Source: JBOFFC01 sp051648405
GTDB lineage: Bacteria > Planctomycetota > Planctomycetia > Pirellulales > Lacipirellulaceae
DNA: 19,588 nt
Reading direction: 5' to 3'
Assembly: GCA_051648405.1 (NCBI GenBank)
Contig: JBOFFC010000074.1
Coordinates: forward strand, 1 to 19,588
How positions within the stretch are numbered: the stretch's first letter is position 1; the number at the start of each line of letters is the position of its first letter. Positions 15,565 through 19,588 of this stretch are shown here, piece by piece. Under the pieces are notes generated by a model that was not told where the DNA came from, searched no databases, and worked only from the letters and a program-made list of their open reading frames with translations. Made by a program: the position numbers and the translations under genes.

Positions 15565-18500
15565 TTAGACGAGCGTCGTCGCGCTCTCGCTCGACCGGTC
15601 CCGGTTTGGTTCGCCGATCGCCGCCGCGGCTATTGCGTGGATCACGCGGGGGGCTGGGGGCGCCTCGGACGCGGCCGGCGTGACCCGCCGCGTGACGCGC
15701 TCCCATGACTCCGAGAGGGTCGTCACGGCCCGGCGTATCTGGGCCTCGGTGTGGCTGCTGGTGATGAAGAACCGCAGCCGGGCGGCCGACTCGTCCACCG
15801 CCGGGTGCAGGATCGGCTGCACGTTGATCCCGCGCTCGAACATCTCGTTCGACAGGGCGAGCGCCAACAGCGAGTTGCCGGTGATGATCGGGACGATCGC
15901 CGTCCCCCCCGAGGGGCCCGTGTTGAAGCCGGCCCGCTTCGCCCGGTCGAGGAACAGCCGTGCGTTGTCGTGCAGCCGGGCGACTCGGCCGGGGTCCGAC
16001 TCGAGCAGCCGCAGGGCGGCGAGGCCGGCGGCCGTGTTCGCCGGGGTGATGCCGCCCGAGAACACGAACCCGGGGGTGGTGTACTTCAGGTACTCGACCA
16101 GTTCGCGCGTCGAGGCGATGTAGCCGCCGCCGCTGCCGAGCGCCTTGCTGATCGTCCCCATCAGGATGTCAACGCGCTTCGGATCGACCCCCTGCAGCTC
16201 GCACATGCCGCGGCCGGTCGCCCCCATCGTCCCGACGGAGTGGGCCTCGTCGATCATCAAGGTCACCTTGTGGCGCTCCTTGATCTCGACGAAGCGGGGC
16301 AAGTCGCAGAAGTCGCCGTCCATGCTGTAGACCCCCTCGATCACCACCAGCACGCGCCGGTGGTCGCGGCGGCAGCGGGCGAGCAACTCGTCGCACGCGC
16401 GCCAGTCGTTGTGGGGGAAGGGGCGACGCTGGGCCCCCGACAGCTTGCAGCCCTGGATGATGCTGTTGTGCGCCAAGGCGTCGTGCAGGATCAGGTCGCC
16501 GGGGCCGAACAAGTGCCCGATGACCGACTCGTTCGTGGCGTGCCCGCTGGGGAGTACGATCGCGTCTTCGGCCCCGACGAACTCGGCGATCGCTTGCTCG
16601 AGTTCGCGGTGGATCGTCTTCTCTCCCGAGACGACCCGACTCGCCGACGTGCTGGTGCCGAACCGGTCGATCGCGTCGCGGGCCGCCTTATGGACGGCCT
16701 CTTCGCCGCTCATCCCCAGGTAGCTGTAGCTGCAGAAGTTGATGTAGGTCCGGCCGCCGATCACCGTGGTGTCGTTGGTCATCCCTTCGTGTCGGGTGAA
16801 GTAGGGGTTCTTCAGCCCGGCTTCGGCGGTCCGCCGAAACGTGTCCGCCAGGCGGCGGTACTCCGGCGACTTCGCGAACACGTAGTCTGCTTCGGGGATG
16901 TCCTGTACGTCCCGCGGGCCGGCGTCGTCTCCTTCGCCCAGCAGCGACACGCGCACCTGGCGCACGACGTCGCCGACCGTTTCCATGGCGAGGATCGCCG
17001 CCTCGCTGAAGCGCCCGCCGAACTCCTTCTCGAGCAGCGCGACGATCTCCATCCGCTCGAGCGAGTCGAGCCCAAGGCCGGCGATGTCGGTCTCGAGCGT
17101 CACGCTGGCGGCGCGGTCCTGGCCGACCGCCTTCACGATCCGCGTGACGCGGTCGAGTACCTCGCCGGCAGAGAACGACGCGGGAACGCCGCGCGCCGCG
17201 TGCGGTTCGCTCGACGACGACGTGGCGACGCCTTCGCCGTCGGCGAGGGCGAGGGCCTCGTCCGATGTGCTCCGCCGCCGGGCCGCAACGCTCACCGTTC
17301 CGTCTTGTCGCCCTTCCGCCAGCACGGCGAGCTCGCCTGCCACGTACGCTTCGCGGCACGCGTGCCGCTGGATCTTGCCGCTGGACGTTTTGGGGATCGA
17401 GTTTGGCTTGATCAGGACGACCGCCTGCGGGCTCACGTCGTGCTCGATCGCGAGCGAGCGCCGCACCGCGGCGCAGACTTCGGCGAAGTCGATGTCGCGT
17501 TTGCGGACCACCTCGTGGACCACGACCAACTTCTCGGCGCCCTCGCCTCCCACGGCGAACGCGGCGCCGGCTGCGGGACGCAGGTCGTCGTGCGCCTTCT
17601 CCGAGGTCAGTTCGATGTCCTGCGGGTAGTGGTTCACCCCGCGGAGGATGATCAGGTCCTTCAGGCGCCCGTTGAGGAACAGTTCGCCATCGACAATCGA
17701 TCCCAGGTCGCCGGTGCGGAGGAACGGCCCGCGGCCGTCGGTTAGCCGGGCCTGGAACGTCTCGGCGCTCGCCTCGGGGCGGCGCCAGTAGCCCTGGGCC
17801 ACGCTCGGGCCGCTGACCCACACCTCGCCGACGTGGCCCGGGAGGCACTCGGCGAACGTCTCGGGGTCGGCGATCACGATTTCTTGTTCGAGCAGGCTCG
17901 CCCCCGAACCGACCATGCGGACGGCCCCCGACGCGTTGTCCTCGACCGCGATCGCGCGACCGTCGTTCAGCCGCGTGGCGTCGAACGAGCGGATCGTCGG
18001 CGCAACCAGCTTATTGCCCCCCGCGACCATCAGCGTCGCCTCGGCGAGGCCGTAGCAGGGGTAGAACGCCTCGCGGCGGAACCCGCACCGCGCGAAGGCG
18101 GCCGAGAAGCGGTCGATTGTCTCGGCGCGCACCGGCTCGGCGCCGTTGAAAGCGAGCTCCCACTGGCTGAGGTCGAGCGAGTCCTTCTCTTCCTCCGTGA
18201 CGCGCTCGACGCACAGCTCGTACGCGAAATTCGGGCCGCCGCTGATTAGCGCGCCGGTTTCGCTCATCGTCCTCAGCCAGCGCACCGGCTGCTGCAAGAA
18301 GTGCGTCGGCGTCATGACCGTCGTCGGACGGCCGAAGTAAATCGGTTGGATGATGCCGCCGATCAGCCCCATGTCGTGGTACAGCGGCAACCAGGTCACG
18401 GCGCTCGACAGGTACGACGGGCGGAACGCCGTCGAGATGATCGCCGTGTTGTGCAGCAGGTTGCCGTGGCTAAGCATCACCCCCTTGGGGGTCCCGGTGC

Positions 18501-19065
18501 TCCCCGACGTGTACTGCAGGAAGGCCAGGGTCTCGGGCGACACCTGGGGGTCGCGCCAAGCGTCCGCCGCCCCGTTCTGGATGTCTCGGGTGCACTTCCA
18601 GTCGATCGAGGCCAAGTCGGGGAGCTCGCCAAGGAGCGGCTCGATCCTTCGGAACACGTCTTCCGTCGTCAGCGCGATCTTCGGCTGGGCGTCGCCGACG
18701 ATCGACTGAATCCGCTGCATGTTGCGGTTGCGGCGCGGCGGGTAGGCCGGCACAGCGACCACCCCCGCGTAGAGGCAGCCGAAGAAGGCGGCGATGAACT
18801 CCAGCCCCGACGGGAAAAGCAGCAGGGCCCTGGAGCCCGCGAGCCCCTGGCTCTGCAGGTACGCCGCGATCGCCCGGGCCCGGGTGTCGAGCTGCTCGTA
18901 GTTGATGTGCTGCCGCTGCGACTCGCCGTCCACCAGGAAGGTGAACGCCCGCTGCCGCGGGAGGGCCGTCGCACGGAGTCGCAACAGGCCCACCAGATCA
19001 ACCGTCTGGTGGGTAAGGCCGTACCGCTGCGCTAGGTCGGCGGCGGTCGATCCGTCGTTTCGCAC
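15565..19065 (-). CDS. Fusion: fatty-acyl-AMP ligase, acyl carrier protein and PLP-dependent alpha-oxoamine synthase
   Basis: One 1166-residue polypeptide with three enzymatic parts. Residues about 25-590 are a fatty-acyl-AMP ligase with the P-loop YTSGSTGTPKG (185-195), an FNGAEPVRAET block and CYGLAEATL. Residues about 635-715 are an acyl carrier protein, with the phosphopantetheine serine at Ser668 in GLDSLE. Residues about 740-1130 are an alpha-oxoamine synthase with MIDEAHSVG (Asp939, His942) and the PLP lysine Lys974 in GTISKALG. Expected chemistry: activate a fatty acid as acyl-AMP, load it on the carrier, and condense it decarboxylatively with an amino acid (Ser, Gly, Ala or another) to a 3-oxo amine, as in the first step of sphingoid-base synthesis. 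The GTG start at 19065 lacks a visible ribosome site. The last 35 residues are a disordered tail. The amino acid cannot be read from sequence. Confidence 0.9.
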   Translation of the reverse strand: MRNDGSTAADLAQRYGLTHQTVDLVGLLRLRATALPRQRAFTFLVDGESQRQHINYEQLDTRARAIAAYLQSQGLAGSRALLLFPSGLEFIAAFFGCLYAGVVAVPAYPPRRNRNMQRIQSIVGDAQPKIALTTEDVFRRIEPLLGELPDLASIDWKCTRDIQNGAADAWRDPQVSPETLAFLQYTSGSTGTPKGVMLSHGNLLHNTAIISTAFRPSYLSSAVTWLPLYHDMGLIGGIIQPIYFGRPTTVMTPTHFLQQPVRWLRTMSETGALISGGPNFAYELCVERVTEEEKDSLDLSQWELAFNGAEPVRAETIDRFSAAFARCGFRREAFYPCYGLAEATLMVAGGNKLVAPTIRSFDATRLNDGRAIAVEDNASGAVRMVGSGASLLEQEIVIADPETFAECLPGHVGEVWVSGPSVAQGYWRRPEASAETFQARLTDGRGPFLRTGDLGSIVDGELFLNGRLKDLIILRGVNHYPQDIELTSEKAHDDLRPAAGAAFAVGGEGAEKLVVVHEVVRKRDIDFAEVCAAVRRSLAIEHDVSPQAVVLIKPNSIPKTSSGKIQRHACREAYVAGELAVLAEGRQDGTVSVAARRRSTSDEALALADGEGVATSSSSEPHAARGVPASFSAGEVLDRVTRIVKAVGQDRAASVTLETDIAGLGLDSLERMEIVALLEKEFGGRFSEAAILAMETVGDVVRQVRVSLLGEGDDAGPRDVQDIPEADYVFAKSPEYRRLADTFRRTAEAGLKNPYFTRHEGMTNDTTVIGGRTYINFCSYSYLGMSGEEAVHKAARDAIDRFGTSTSASRVVSGEKTIHRELEQAIAEFVGAEDAIVLPSGHATNESVIGHLFGPGDLILHDALAHNSIIQGCKLSGAQRRPFPHNDWRACDELLARCRRDHRRVLVVIEGVYSMDGDFCDLPRFVEIKERHKVTLMIDEAHSVGTMGATGRGMCELQGVDPKRVDILMGTISKALGSGGGYIASTRELVEYLKYTTPGFVFSGGITPANTAAGLAALRLLESDPGRVARLHDNARLFLDRAKRAGFNTGPSGGTAIVPIITGNSLLALALSNEMFERGINVQPILHPAVDESAARLRFFITSSHTEAQIRRAVTTLSESWERVTRRVTPAASEAPPAPRVIHAIAAAAIGEPNRDRSSESATTLV

Positions 19066-19345
19066 AGGGGGGCCTCGGGCTTCGGACGCGGGACATCCCG
19101 GCCGTGCGGGGGGACTGGGGCCCGGGTGCGGCCCCTACGGCGTGAGCCGACGGGGGGGCTTTCGGGTTCAGCCGTATTAAAATGGACCGCTTGGGCAAAA
19201 GCTAGCGAACGCCCGCGGCGATTGGCTTCGGACCCGCGGGGCGCAGGGACGCACGCCCCAAGCTATCGACCCCGCAGCCGCAGCCGCAGCGTAACGGCGG
19301 CCGATCTGCCGGTTGGCGCGAATGCGGTGTGCTGGCGGGCGCCCC
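19066..19345. other. Gene-free interval upstream of the lipid-synthase fusion
   Basis: No gene is seen from 19066 to the right edge (523 bp). An AT-rich spot at about 19173-19185 (minus strand TTTTAATAC) is a possible -10 region for the fusion gene, but I find no matching -35. A GCAGCC microrepeat lies at 19274-19290. Beyond the MITE-like copy, 19502-19588 shows nothing recognisable. Confidence 0.4.
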
Positions 19346-19501
19346 TAACAGCCTGCTGAGAAACGCCGTCGTGGCGTTTTTCAGACTCGCCAAGCTCACG
19401 GCCGAGCCGCTCGCGGCTCGCGAAACCGCGGCGAAAGCGCCACCGTTTCGACGTCGCCTCCCTGCGACGACGCAGCCTGTCGAGAAAACTACAGGCTGAT
19501 A
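19346..19501. mobile_element. Complete MITE-like element (copy A), about 156 bp
   Basis: Ends are TAACAGCCTG (19346-19355) and, read from the other end, TATCAGCCTG (19492-19501 reversed), a 10-bp terminal inverted repeat with one mismatch and TA at each border, consistent with a TA target duplication. A sub-terminal hairpin (19356-19384) pairs 12 bp around loop GTCGT. A second CAGCCTG lies at 19473-19479 and pairs with CAGGCTG at 19492-19498. No transposase frame exists inside, so it would have to be moved in trans or be the remnant of an IS end. Confidence 0.7.
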
Positions 19502-19588
19502 ACGGAATGCGGCGAACCGCACTCTCGCGATTAGGCAGCCCGAGCCGGCTGAAGAAATGAGGTCGTGAAACGGAGCGGGGCGGGTCGT

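Noticed and set aside
15751..17745. A 664-codon + strand frame opposite the lipid-synthase fusion
   Set aside because: Antisense shadow of a strongly supported multi-domain enzyme; no motif and biased composition.
19274..19290. GCAGCC tandem run as a functional repeat
   Set aside because: Fewer than three full units in GC-rich DNA; it fits chance slippage.

Overview
The window reads as GC-rich chromosomal DNA from a planctomycete, probably of the Pirellulales type. The pointers are a DUF1559 pseudopilin-like protein ending in an H-X9-DG motif, a secreted metalloprotease with dockerin-like and PEP-CTERM ends, weak or absent ribosome binding sites, C-rich intergenic palindromes, and a WXG100/FtsK pair. 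No rRNA, tRNA or CRISPR array is visible.

Left part (1-4215, + strand): a matrixin-type secreted metalloprotease open at the left edge, an overlapping aspartyl/asparaginyl beta-hydroxylase-like protein, a DUF1559 protein and an O6-alkylguanine-DNA alkyltransferase. They are separated by short C-rich palindromic repeats.

Middle-left (4250-7300) is a decaying patch. A well-formed sigma-70-type promoter drives a small membrane-protein gene that is split by one in-frame TAA, followed by an intact XRE regulator and a 14-bp hairpin terminator. Convergent to it is the wrecked 3' end of a GH127 (DUF1680) glycosidase, with a 5' truncation, a frameshift and an in-frame amber. The truncation point is the end of a short palindromic MITE-like repeat that recurs in this window (about 5892-5945, 6987-7092 and 19346-19501). 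The same repeat end supplies the stop codon of a zinc-binding anti-sigma factor, which is co-transcribed with an ECF sigma factor preceded by three 11-bp tandem repeats.

Centre (7306-10131, + strand): four closely spaced small enzymes: an AhpD/carboxymuconolactone decarboxylase-family protein, an NTF2-like DUF1348 protein, an exported alpha/beta hydrolase of the dehalogenase/epoxide-hydrolase type, and an FMN-binding PNPOx-fold protein. They look like a detoxification or redox cluster.

Right part (10175-19065, - strand), in transcription order: a 1166-residue fusion of fatty-acyl-AMP ligase, acyl carrier protein and PLP-dependent alpha-oxoamine synthase; a WXG100-like protein; a 191-residue helical protein; a 74-residue WXG100-like protein; and a 1315-residue EccC/EssC-like FtsK ATPase. 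The three small proteins share the pattern W-x-D-x5-F, a WXG variant with Asp in place of Gly. This block is the best candidate for an under-described system: a stripped-down type VII-like secretion locus directly downstream of a one-polypeptide acyl-oxoamine (sphingoid-like) lipid synthase. The functional link between the two is inference.
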